Shown here one piece after another: positions 8,015 to 15,451 of a stretch of DNA of 64,000 nucleotides. A model generated the notes under the pieces. The model saw nothing but the letters and a program-made list of their open reading frames with translations. It made no database searches and had not been told where the DNA came from. The stretch covers positions 434,001-498,000 of the forward strand of contig NZ_CP101137.1 of assembly GCF_028473745.1 (NCBI RefSeq), in the 5' to 3' direction. Within the stretch, counting starts at the first letter, position 1, and every line of letters starts with the position of its first letter. The DNA is from Streptomyces sp. M92 (GTDB taxonomy: Bacteria > Actinomycetota > Actinomycetes > Streptomycetales > Streptomycetaceae). The translations under genes were made by a program, and so were the position numbers.

Positions 8015-8800
8015 TCAGCAGGCCTCCCGCCACACCCCCAGCTCGTACTTCTTCAGCATCGAACTCAGCCCCAGCTCCCGCGACTCGGCACAGAACCGGT
8101 CGGTCGGCAGCTCGTACTCGACGTGGAAGACCGCCTTGCCCGCGTCGACGAACGGCTTGTTGTCGGCGCACTCGCCGTACTGGGCGCACTGCTCGTTGAC
8201 CGCGAAGTCGAAGTCGTCGACCAGCTCCGGGATCTGGTCCAGGTCGTTCTTCAGGCCGACGGCCATGCCCCGGTCGTGGGCGAGCCTCGCGATCAGCCGG
8301 TTGTAGCGGAGCTGGTCGTCGGCGGTGAGCGGGAAGCCGGTGTCGTTCTTGTAGCCGTCCATGTTGTCCGGCTCGACCGCGTCGAAGCCCTTGTCGCGGC
8401 ACATGTCGATCCGCTCGGCCATCAGCGGTTCGAGGACGTCGGTCTCACGGATGTCCAGCCACCGCTCGCCCTCCCAGCCGTTGCCCTCGCCCAGCACCGA
8501 CTCCGGGAACCTCCCGGCGTCCGGGCGGAAGTCCTCCCAGGCGCCGGTGGAGAGGTAGCAGACGACCTTGCGGCCGTCGTCGTGCAGCCCGGCGACCGTG
8601 GCCCCGGTGTGGTCGAAACCGTCGATGTCGTAGACCGGTACGTCGACGGAGGTGTCCAGCTCGCCGCTGAGCTGCCACTGCCAGGCGGTGCCGGGGCGCG
8701 GCTGCCAGTGACCGGCGTCGTCCCGCTCGCCGTCGGGGGACGCCGAGGAGCAGCCCGCGAGCAGCAGGAGAAGGGCCGACAGCAGGACCGGGCGTCTCAT
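8015..8800 (-). CDS. secreted GH114-type lipoprotein (endo-alpha-1,4-polygalactosaminidase-like)
   Basis: A 261-residue lipoprotein with lipobox LLLLAGC; ATG at 8800 follows GGAG by 9 bases. The fold resembles TM1410/GH114 proteins: WQWQLSGELD, VPVYDIDGFD, VVCYLSTGAWEDFRPD, GFDAVEPDNMDGY (probable acidic active-site residues) and VGLKNDLDQIPELV. The family is reported to cleave galactosaminogalactan-type polymers; the substrate here is inferred only from the family. It converges with cobS and diverges from pepA. Confidence 0.8.
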   Translation of the reverse strand: MRRPVLLSALLLLLAGCSSASPDGERDDAGHWQPRPGTAWQWQLSGELDTSVDVPVYDIDGFDHTGATVAGLHDDGRKVVCYLSTGAWEDFRPDAGRFPESVLGEGNGWEGERWLDIRETDVLEPLMAERIDMCRDKGFDAVEPDNMDGYKNDTGFPLTADDQLRYNRLIARLAHDRGMAVGLKNDLDQIPELVDDFDFAVNEQCAQYGECADNKPFVDAGKAVFHVEYELPTDRFCAESRELGLSSMLKKYELGVWREAC

Positions 8801-8923
8801 GGCGCGTGCTCCAGGGGTGGGGATGGCGTGGCCAGTAATGATCGCGTACGCCCCCGGGGCACGGGAAACGCGGGGCGCGGGAGGGAGCGGACGCGGGCGC
8901 GAGCGTAGGCTCGTGCCGGGTGT

Positions 8924-8939
8924 TTGCCTGCCCAGGCAA
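8924..8939. promoter_or_regulatory. palindrome, candidate operator upstream of pepA
   Basis: TTGCCTG-CC-CAGGCAA is a perfect 7-bp inverted repeat with a 2-base spacer in the divergent gap between the GH114 gene and pepA, about 100 bases before pepA. It looks like a protein-binding site; no regulator can be named. Confidence 0.35.
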
Positions 8940-9040
8940 GGACCGCATCGCAGGAGGGATCTAGGGTCGGTTGTCGGGCCCGGTCGACCCACCCGCATTC
9001 GGCCGCACAAGACTTCATACGGAAGCGAGAATTCACCACC

Positions 9041-10567
9041 GTGACTGCTCTCACTCTCTCCACCGCCGCGGCGCCCGGCCTGCGGGCCGACGCGATCGTG
9101 ATCGGTGTCGCCAAGGGCGCCAAGGGACCGGTCGTCGCACCGGGCGCCGAGGCCGTGGACAAGGCGTACGACGGCCGGCTCGCCGGCGTCCTGGAGACCC
9201 TCGGTGCCTCGGGCGCCGAGGGCGAGGTGACGAAGCTGCCCGCGCCGTCCGGCTTCAAGGCACCCGTCGTGGTGGCGGTGGGCCTGGGCGCCGAGCCCGA
9301 CAAGGACGCCGGGTTCGACGCCGAGGCGCTGCGCCGGGCCGCCGGTGTGGCCGCCCGCGCGCTCGCCGGCTCCAAGAAGGCCGCCTTCGCCCTGCCGCTC
9401 ACCGAGGCCGCCGACGCCGGCGCCGTCGGTGAGGGCGTGCTGCTCGGCGCGTACTCCTTCGACGCCTACAAGGAGATCGGCAAGGACGCGAAGGCCAAGA
9501 ACGGCAAGGCCCCGCTGGCGGAGGCCGCGCTGCTGGGCGGCAAGCCCCGCGACAAGGCGTACAAGGCGGCGATCGAGCGTGCCGCGGCCGTCTCCGAGGA
9601 GCTGAACCGCGCCCGCGACCTGATCAACACCCCGCCGAACGACCTCAACCCCGAGGCGTTCGCCGCGGTGGCGCAGGCCGCCGCGAAGGAGCACGGCATC
9701 AAGGTGCAGGTGCTCGACGAGAAGGCGCTCACCAAGGGCGGCTACGGCGGCATCCTGGGCGTCGGCGCCGGTTCGGCGGCCGGCCCCCGGCTGGTGAAGC
9801 TGTCGTACACCTCGGCCAAGGCGACGAAGTCGCTCGCCTTCGTCGGCAAGGGCATCACCTACGACTCGGGCGGCATCTCGCTGAAGCCGGCCGGTCACAA
9901 CGAGACGATGAAGTGCGACATGGCCGGCGCCGCCGCCGTGTTCGCCGCGGTCGTCGCCGCCGCGCGCCTGGGCCTGGAGGTCAACGTGACCGGCTGGCTG
10001 GCGCTGGCCGAGAACATGCCGTCCGGCTCCGCCACCCGCCCGGGTGACGTGCTGCGCATGTACAGCGGCAAGACGGTGGAGGTGCTGAACACCGACGCCG
10101 AGGGCCGGCTGGTGCTCGCCGACGCGCTGTGGGCGGCCTCGCAGGAGAAGCCGGACGCGATCATCGACGTGGCGACGCTGACCGGCGCGATGATGCTGGC
10201 GCTGGGCAACCGGACGTACGGGATCATGGCGAACGACGACGCGTTCCGCACCGCGGTGCACGAGGCGTCGGAGGAGGTCGGCGAGCCGGCGTGGCCGATG
10301 CCGCTGCCGGAGCACCTGCGCAAGGGCATGGACTCGCCGACCGCCGACATCGCCAACATGGGCGAGCGGATGGGCGGCGGTCTGGTGGCCGGCCTGTTCC
10401 TGCGCGAGTTCGTGGGCGAGGGCATCGCGTGGGCGCACCTGGACGTCGCGGGTCCGGCGTACAACGAGGGCGGTCCGTTCGGGTACACGCCGAAGGGCGG
10501 TACGGGGACGGCGGTGCGGACGCTGGTGCGGGTTGCCGAGCTGGCGGCTGCGGGGGACCTGGGCTAA
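9041..10567 (+). CDS. pepA: leucyl aminopeptidase (M17)
   Basis: A 508-residue protein starting at GTG 9041. The C-terminal catalytic domain holds the M17 motifs: VGKGITYDSGGISLKP, KCDMAGAAAV and the signature NTDAEGRLVLADAL at residues 350-363. These provide the ligands for two divalent metals. The N-terminal domain (about residues 1-170) is more variable, as usual in PepA. It is a cytosolic aminopeptidase that releases N-terminal residues. It is followed by a 377-bp gap, so it is probably a separate unit from lpd. Confidence 0.93.
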   Translation: MTALTLSTAAAPGLRADAIVIGVAKGAKGPVVAPGAEAVDKAYDGRLAGVLETLGASGAEGEVTKLPAPSGFKAPVVVAVGLGAEPDKDAGFDAEALRRAAGVAARALAGSKKAAFALPLTEAADAGAVGEGVLLGAYSFDAYKEIGKDAKAKNGKAPLAEAALLGGKPRDKAYKAAIERAAAVSEELNRARDLINTPPNDLNPEAFAAVAQAAAKEHGIKVQVLDEKALTKGGYGGILGVGAGSAAGPRLVKLSYTSAKATKSLAFVGKGITYDSGGISLKPAGHNETMKCDMAGAAAVFAAVVAAARLGLEVNVTGWLALAENMPSGSATRPGDVLRMYSGKTVEVLNTDAEGRLVLADALWAASQEKPDAIIDVATLTGAMMLALGNRTYGIMANDDAFRTAVHEASEEVGEPAWPMPLPEHLRKGMDSPTADIANMGERMGGGLVAGLFLREFVGEGIAWAHLDVAGPAYNEGGPFGYTPKGGTGTAVRTLVRVAELAAAGDLG

Positions 10568-10944
10568 GGGCGCCTGAGAGCTCGGGGGTGCGGGTGATTC
10601 TGGCGGCTGCGGGTCCGTTGTGGCTGGTCGCGCAGTTCCCCGCGCCCCTGGCGGCGTCGTCCCTCCGTGGGTGCCCGACTGACCCGGCCGGTCGCGCCCA
10701 CGCGGCGGAGTCGCAGATCGAACACAGCCCCGCGCCCCTACGGACGTCTCCGCTTCCTCCGCTACGAGCGAACGTGGGGCGTCTCACACACCGGCCCCAC
10801 GTCTCGTCGGTCCCCTACAAGTGCGAAGATGGGGCTCGGCAGGACAGGGCCCCCACCTAAGGGCCGAGAACAAAGAGCGGCCGGACACCAGCCGCCGACC
10901 GGTCACTGGAGACCGGCGTGGCGCACATGCATGGAGGACGTGAC
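10568..10944. other. intergenic region before lpd with dispersed repeat and hairpin
   Basis: No coding region was seen. Bases 10618-10649 (GTGGCTGGTCGCGCAGTTCC followed by CCGCGCCCCT) are a copy of a dispersed Streptomyces repeat that recurs inverted at 15129-15170. A hairpin CGTGGGGC/GCCCCACG lies at 10773-10780/10794-10801. The final 100 bases must hold the lpd promoter, but no clear -35/-10 pair was recognised. Confidence 0.5.
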
Positions 10945-12333
10945 GTGGCGAACGACGCCAGCACCGTTTTCGACCTAGTGATCCTCGGCGGTGGCAGCGG
11001 TGGTTACGCCGCGGCCCTGCGCGGGGCGCAGCTGGGCCTGGACGTCGCCCTGATCGAGAAGGACAAGGTCGGCGGTACCTGCCTGCACAAGGGGTGCATC
11101 CCCACCAAGGCCCTGCTGCACGCGGGCGAGATCGCCGACCAGGCCCGCGAGAGCGAGCAGTTCGGCGTGAAGGCCACGTTCGAGGGCATCGACGTGGCGG
11201 CCGTGCACAAGTACAAGGACGACGTGATCTCGGGCCTGTACAAGGGCCTGCAGGGTCTGATCGCCTCGCGCAAGGTGACCTACATCGAGGGTGAGGGCCG
11301 CCTGTCCTCCCCGACCTCCGTGGATGTGAACGGCCAGCGGATCCAGGGCCGCCACATCCTGCTGGCGACCGGCTCCGTGCCGAAGTCGCTGCCGGGCCTG
11401 GAGATCGACGGCGACCGGATCATCTCCTCCGACCACGCCCTCAAGCTCGACCGCGTGCCGAAGTCCGCGATCGTCCTGGGCGGCGGCGTCATCGGCGTCG
11501 AGTTCGCCTCCGCGTGGAAGTCCTTCGGCACCGACGTCACGATCGTCGAGGGCCTCAAGCACCTCGTGCCGGTCGAGGACGAGAACAGCTCCAAGCTGCT
11601 GGAGCGCGCCTTCCGCAAGCGGGGCATCAAGTTCAACCTGGGCACCTTCTTCGAGAAGGCGGAGTACACCCAGGACGGCGTCAAGGTCACCCTCGCCGAC
11701 GGCAAGGAGTTCGAGGCCGAGGTCCTGCTCGTCGCCATCGGCCGCGGCCCGGTCTCGCAGGGCCTGGGCTACGAGGAGGCCGGGGTCGCCATGGACCGCG
11801 GCTTCGTCCTGGTCGACGAGTACATGCGGACCAACGTCCCGACGATCTCCGCCGTCGGTGACCTCGTCCCGACCCTCCAGCTCGCGCACGTCGGCTTCGC
11901 CGAGGGCATGCTGGTGGCGGAGCGGCTGGCCGGTCTGAAGACCGTCCCGGTCGACTACGACGGCGTGCCGCGGGTGACGTACTGCCACCCCGAGGTCGCC
12001 TCCGTGGGCATCACCGAGGCCAAGGCCAAGGAGATCTACGGTGCGGACAAGGTCGTCGCCCTGAAGTACAACCTGGCGGGCAACGGCAAGAGCAAGATCC
12101 TGAAGACCACGGGCGAGATCAAGCTCGTCCAGGTCAAGGACGGTGCCGTGGTCGGCGTCCACATGGTCGGCGACCGCATGGGCGAGCAGGTCGGCGAGGC
12201 CCAGCTGATCTACAACTGGGAGGCGCTGCCGGCCGAGGTGGCCCAGCTGGTGCACGCCCACCCGACGCAGAACGAGGCGATGGGCGAGGCGCACCTGGCG
12301 CTGGCCGGCAAGCCGCTGCACTCCCACGACTGA
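10945..12333 (+). CDS. lpd: dihydrolipoamide dehydrogenase (E3)
   Basis: A 462-residue flavoprotein. GTG at 10945 follows GGAGG by 7 bases, which favours it over the ATG at 10927 (MHGG). The FAD motif GGGSGGYAAALRG is at the N-terminus and the redox disulfide is CLHKGC (Cys46, Cys51). The NAD motif LGGGVIGVEFAS is central, and the C-terminal active-site HAHPTQNEA is present. It reoxidises the lipoyl groups of 2-oxoacid dehydrogenase complexes. The E2 gene begins 65 bases downstream and is probably cotranscribed. Confidence 0.95.
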   Translation: MANDASTVFDLVILGGGSGGYAAALRGAQLGLDVALIEKDKVGGTCLHKGCIPTKALLHAGEIADQARESEQFGVKATFEGIDVAAVHKYKDDVISGLYKGLQGLIASRKVTYIEGEGRLSSPTSVDVNGQRIQGRHILLATGSVPKSLPGLEIDGDRIISSDHALKLDRVPKSAIVLGGGVIGVEFASAWKSFGTDVTIVEGLKHLVPVEDENSSKLLERAFRKRGIKFNLGTFFEKAEYTQDGVKVTLADGKEFEAEVLLVAIGRGPVSQGLGYEEAGVAMDRGFVLVDEYMRTNVPTISAVGDLVPTLQLAHVGFAEGMLVAERLAGLKTVPVDYDGVPRVTYCHPEVASVGITEAKAKEIYGADKVVALKYNLAGNGKSKILKTTGEIKLVQVKDGAVVGVHMVGDRMGEQVGEAQLIYNWEALPAEVAQLVHAHPTQNEAMGEAHLALAGKPLHSHD

Positions 12334-12397
12334 CCTCCCTCGGTCACTGGGCGCGACGACACAGACTTCCGCAATTTCGTAAGGAGCAACCGAAACC

Positions 12398-14215
12398 ATG
12401 GCGGTTTCCGTAACCCTTCCGGCGCTCGGCGAGAGCGTCACCGAGGGCACCGTCACCCGTTGGCTGAAGGCCGAGGGTGAGCGTGTCGAGGCCGACGAGC
12501 CGCTGCTCGAGGTCTCGACCGACAAGGTCGACACCGAGATCCCGGCGCCCGCCTCCGGCGTGCTGTCCTCCATCAAGGTCGCCGAGGACGAGACCGTCGA
12601 GGTCGGTGCCGAGCTGGCGCTGATCGACGACGGCACCGGCGCCCCGGCCGCCGAGCAGGCCCCGCAGGCCGAGCAGGTCGCCGAGCCGGCACCCGAGCCC
12701 GCTCCGGCCGCCCCGTCCACCGAGCAGGCCGCCCCGGCGCCCGCTCCCACCGCCGAGGCCGCTGCCGGCGGCTCCGCCGAGGGCACGGACGTGGTCCTGC
12801 CCGCACTCGGCGAGTCCGTCACCGAGGGCACCGTCACCCGCTGGCTGAAGTCGGTCGGCGACAGCGTCGAGGCCGACGAGCCGCTGCTCGAGGTGTCCAC
12901 CGACAAGGTCGACACCGAGATCCCCGCCCCGGCCTCCGGCACCCTGTTGGAGATCGTGGTCGGCGAGGACGAGACCGCCGAGGTCGGCGCCAAGCTGGCC
13001 GTCATCGGCGAGGCGGGTGCCGCTCCCGCCGCCGCTCCCGCGCAGGAGGCCCCGGCCGCCCCCGCGCAGCCCGAGCCCGCCCAGGCCCCGGCTCCGCAGC
13101 AGGCCGCTCCGGCCCAGCAGGCCCCCGCCGCCCCGGCGCCGCAGGCCCCCACGGCCCCGGCTCCGCAGCAGCAGACCACCCCGGCGCCCGACCCGGTTCC
13201 GTCCGTCCGCCCCGGCGCCCGCGCCGGCCCCGGCTGCCGCTCCGGCCGCCCCGGCCGCCGCCCAGCCGGTGGACGACGGCGCCTACGTCACCCCGCTGGT
13301 GCGCAAGCTCGCCGCCGAGAACGGCGTCGACCTGTCCACCGTCAAGGGCACCGGCGTCGGCGGCCGCATCCGCAAGCAGGACGTCGTCGCCGCCGCCGAG
13401 GCCGCGAAGGCCGCCGCGCCGCGGCCGCCGCCGCGGCCGCCGCTGCCGCCCCGGCCGCCGCCGCGAAGAAGGCCCCCACCCTGGAGGCCTCCCCGCTGCG
13501 CGGCCAGACCGTGAAGATGCCGCGCATCCGCAAGGTCATCGGCGACAACATGGTCAAGGCCCTGCACGAGCAGGCCCAGCTGTCGTCGGTCGTCGAGGTC
13601 GACGTCACCCGCCTGATGAAGCTGCGCGCCCGTGCCAAGGACGCGTTCGCGGCGCGTGAGGGCGTCAAGCTCTCGCCGATGCCGTTCTTCGTCAAGGCCG
13701 CGGCCCAGGCGCTGAAGGCGCACGCGCCGATCAACGCCAAGATCAACGAGGCCGAGGGGACCATCACCTACTTCGACACCGAGAACATCGGTATCGCGGT
13801 GGACTCCGAGAAGGGCCTGATGACCCCGGTCATCAAGAACGCCGGTGACCTCAACCTGGCCGGCATCGCCAAGGCGACCGCCGACCTGGCGGGCAAGGTC
13901 CGGGCCAGCAAGATCAGCCCGGACGAGCTGGCCGGCGCGACCTTCACCATCTCCAACACCGGTTCGCGCGGCGCGCTGTTCGACACGATCATCGTGCCGC
14001 CGGGCCAGGTCGCCATCCTCGGCATCGGTGCCACGGTCAAGCGTCCGGCCGTCATCGAGACGGAGGACGGCCCGGTCATCGGCGTCCGCGACATGACGTA
14101 CCTGACCCTGTCCTACGACCACCGCCTGGTGGACGGCGCCGACGCCGCCCGCTACCTGACGGCGGTCAAGGCGATCCTGGAGGCGGGCGAGTTCGAGGTC
14201 GAGCTCGGCCTGTAA
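12398..14215 (+). CDS. sucB: dihydrolipoamide acyltransferase (E2), E3-binding domain out of frame
   Basis: A 605-residue frame with two N-terminal lipoyl domains (lipoylated Lys43 and Lys170, both in [16 protein letters not shown]), Ala/Pro/Gln linkers and a C-terminal catalytic core ending in [16 protein letters not shown]. Between about 13198 and 13430 the frame reads as Arg-rich nonsense. The expected peripheral-subunit-binding domain ([30 protein letters not shown]) is in the +1 frame there. A third tandem TCCG at 13198-13209 explains the shift, and a GC-rich Ala tract near 13411-13440 restores it. Whether the acyl substrate is succinyl or acetyl is not decided by sequence; the symbol follows Streptomyces usage. 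Confidence 0.85.
   Translation: MAVSVTLPALGESVTEGTVTRWLKAEGERVEADEPLLEVSTDKVDTEIPAPASGVLSSIKVAEDETVEVGAELALIDDGTGAPAAEQAPQAEQVAEPAPEPAPAAPSTEQAAPAPAPTAEAAAGGSAEGTDVVLPALGESVTEGTVTRWLKSVGDSVEADEPLLEVSTDKVDTEIPAPASGTLLEIVVGEDETAEVGAKLAVIGEAGAAPAAAPAQEAPAAPAQPEPAQAPAPQQAAPAQQAPAAPAPQAPTAPAPQQQTTPAPDPVPSVRPGARAGPGCRSGRPGRRPAGGRRRLRHPAGAQARRRERRRPVHRQGHRRRRPHPQAGRRRRRRGREGRRAAAAAAAAAAAPAAAAKKAPTLEASPLRGQTVKMPRIRKVIGDNMVKALHEQAQLSSVVEVDVTRLMKLRARAKDAFAAREGVKLSPMPFFVKAAAQALKAHAPINAKINEAEGTITYFDTENIGIAVDSEKGLMTPVIKNAGDLNLAGIAKATADLAGKVRASKISPDELAGATFTISNTGSRGALFDTIIVPPGQVAILGIGATVKRPAVIETEDGPVIGVRDMTYLTLSYDHRLVDGADAARYLTAVKAILEAGEFEVELGL
13198..13209 (+). repeat. TCCG x3 tandem repeat at a frameshift point in the E2 gene
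   Basis: Three consecutive TCCG units. With two units the frame would continue as [14 protein letters not shown] into the E3-binding domain; the third unit adds four bases and shifts the frame. This is the signature of slipped-strand mutation or of a read error. Confidence 0.7.
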
Positions 14216-14236
14216 TTCCCTGCCAGTGGGCCTGTA

Positions 14237-14274
14237 CGGTGCCCCCGCCCGGAGCTCTCCGGACGGGGGCACCG
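14237..14274 (+). terminator. terminator after the lpd-E2 unit
   Basis: A 17-bp stem (14237-14253 with 14258-14274, one wobble pair) around a GCTC loop begins 22 bases after the E2 stop codon. It is GC-rich with no T-run, as is common in Streptomyces. Confidence 0.75.
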
Positions 14275-14422
14275 TCGCGTTCCGGCGTCGGCACGCTGTG
14301 TAAGTCTCGTCTCACCTGCGTAAAAGCGCCCCCGTGCGCCCTTCCCGCCCGCCGCGACGGCCGTATTGTCTAACCGTCAAACGCCCCAAGGGTCCGAAGG
14401 GGACCCTCCCGAAGGAGCTCTC

Positions 14423-15046
14423 ATGACCGCGCCCGTCGTCCACTCGCTGCGCGAACAGATCCGCGAGCACATCCTGGAAGGGATCATCAGCGGACGCTGG
14501 CAGCCGGGCGAGCGGATCGTGGAGCGGCGGATCGCCACCGAGCTGGAGGTCAGCCAGACGCCGGTGCGCGAGGCGTTGCGCGAGCTGGAGTCCCTGCGGC
14601 TGATCGAGTCGGCGCCGAACAAGGGCGTGCGGGTGCGCAACCTGACCGCGGCCGACCTGGAGGAGAGCTACCCCGTCCGGGCCGGCCTGGAGGCGATCGC
14701 GGCCGAGCTGGCGGCGGAGCGGCTGGCGGTGGACTGCTCGGCCCTCGAACCGCACGTCGCCGCGCTGTACGAGGCCGACCGGGCCGCCGACGGGACGGCG
14801 CAGGTCCGGCACACGGTGGGCTTCCACCGGGAGCTGGTGCGGGCGGCGGGCAACTCGGTGCTGCTGCACACCTGGGAGGGGCTGGGCATCGAGGTGTTCA
14901 CGGCGCTGTCGATACGGTGGCTGGGGACGGTGCAGCAGTCGTACGCGGAGGAGCACGAGGAACTGGTCGCGGCGTTCCGCCGCCGGGACCCTCGTATCGC
15001 GGACCTGGTCAAGGCCCACGTCCTGGGCTGCGCCCCGCGCGCCTGA
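14423..15046 (+). CDS. GntR-family (FadR-type) transcriptional regulator
   Basis: A 207-residue regulator. ATG at 14423 follows GAAGGAG. The N-terminal winged helix has the GntR pattern (LREQIREHILEGIISGRWQPGERI, then TELEVSQTPVREALRELESLRLI). The C-terminal FCD-type all-helical ligand domain spans about residues 80-200. Its position between the E2 gene and aceE suggests control of 2-oxoacid dehydrogenase genes, perhaps through the palindrome before aceE; this is inference from position. FadR-type regulators often sense carboxylates. Confidence 0.88.
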   Translation: MTAPVVHSLREQIREHILEGIISGRWQPGERIVERRIATELEVSQTPVREALRELESLRLIESAPNKGVRVRNLTAADLEESYPVRAGLEAIAAELAAERLAVDCSALEPHVAALYEADRAADGTAQVRHTVGFHRELVRAAGNSVLLHTWEGLGIEVFTALSIRWLGTVQQSYAEEHEELVAAFRRRDPRIADLVKAHVLGCAPRA

Positions 15047-15107
15047 TTTTCTTCGCCCCCGCCGCCCCTTCCCGTCCCGTCCCTGGGGGCTCCGCCCCCA
15101 GACCCCC

Positions 15108-15158
15108 GTTCGCGCAGTTCCCCGCGCCCCTTTCAGGGGCGCGGGGAACTGCGCGAAC
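15108..15158. repeat. 24-bp perfect inverted repeat with 3-base loop (dispersed Streptomyces repeat)
   Basis: GTTCGCGCAGTTCCCCGCGC plus CCCT at 15108-15131 pairs perfectly with 15135-15158 around TTC. The core CGCAGTTCCCCGCGCCCCT also occurs at 10631-10649. A second small hairpin, CTGGGGGC/GCCCCCAG, lies just upstream near 15083-15101. Together they probably terminate the GntR gene transcript. Confidence 0.75.
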
Positions 15159-15315
15159 AACCACGGCGCACCGGTACCCGCCACACCCCCGAACCACCCG
15201 AGCTCTACGGCGCTCACCTGCACAAACACTCACCAGCACAGGTCACTCCGTGCCATCGCCGAAGGCACCCCGTGCCGACTTTCTCGTAATCAAGAGGTTT
15301 TGCCCCTCAACCCTT

Positions 15316-15332
15316 TGATCGATCATCGATCA
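15316..15332. promoter_or_regulatory. 17-bp perfect palindrome, candidate operator of aceE
   Basis: TGATCGAT-C-ATCGATCA is a perfect palindrome 120 bases before the aceE start, in the only AT-rich part of this gap (CCCTTTGATCG...AGGGAGTTACAGT). Its position fits a repressor or activator site near the promoter. The neighbouring GntR regulator is the first candidate to bind it. Confidence 0.5.
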
Positions 15333-15451
15333 GGGAGTTACAGTCACGGACGGGCTTGCACCCAAGCCCAGCCCTGTCCTGCCAAAGACCAAGGGCACCC
15401 CCGATCCCCTTACCGATGAGGGAACCCCCTTCGACTGAGGAAGGCGGCGAC

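Larger units (their letters stand above)
15047..15451. other. intergenic region between GntR gene and aceE
   Basis: 405 bases without a convincing gene. It holds the hairpin repeat at 15108-15158, a stretch with no recognised feature, the 17-bp palindrome at 15316-15332 and the aceE ribosome site. An in-frame ATG at 15416 exists but lacks a good ribosome site. Confidence 0.5.
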
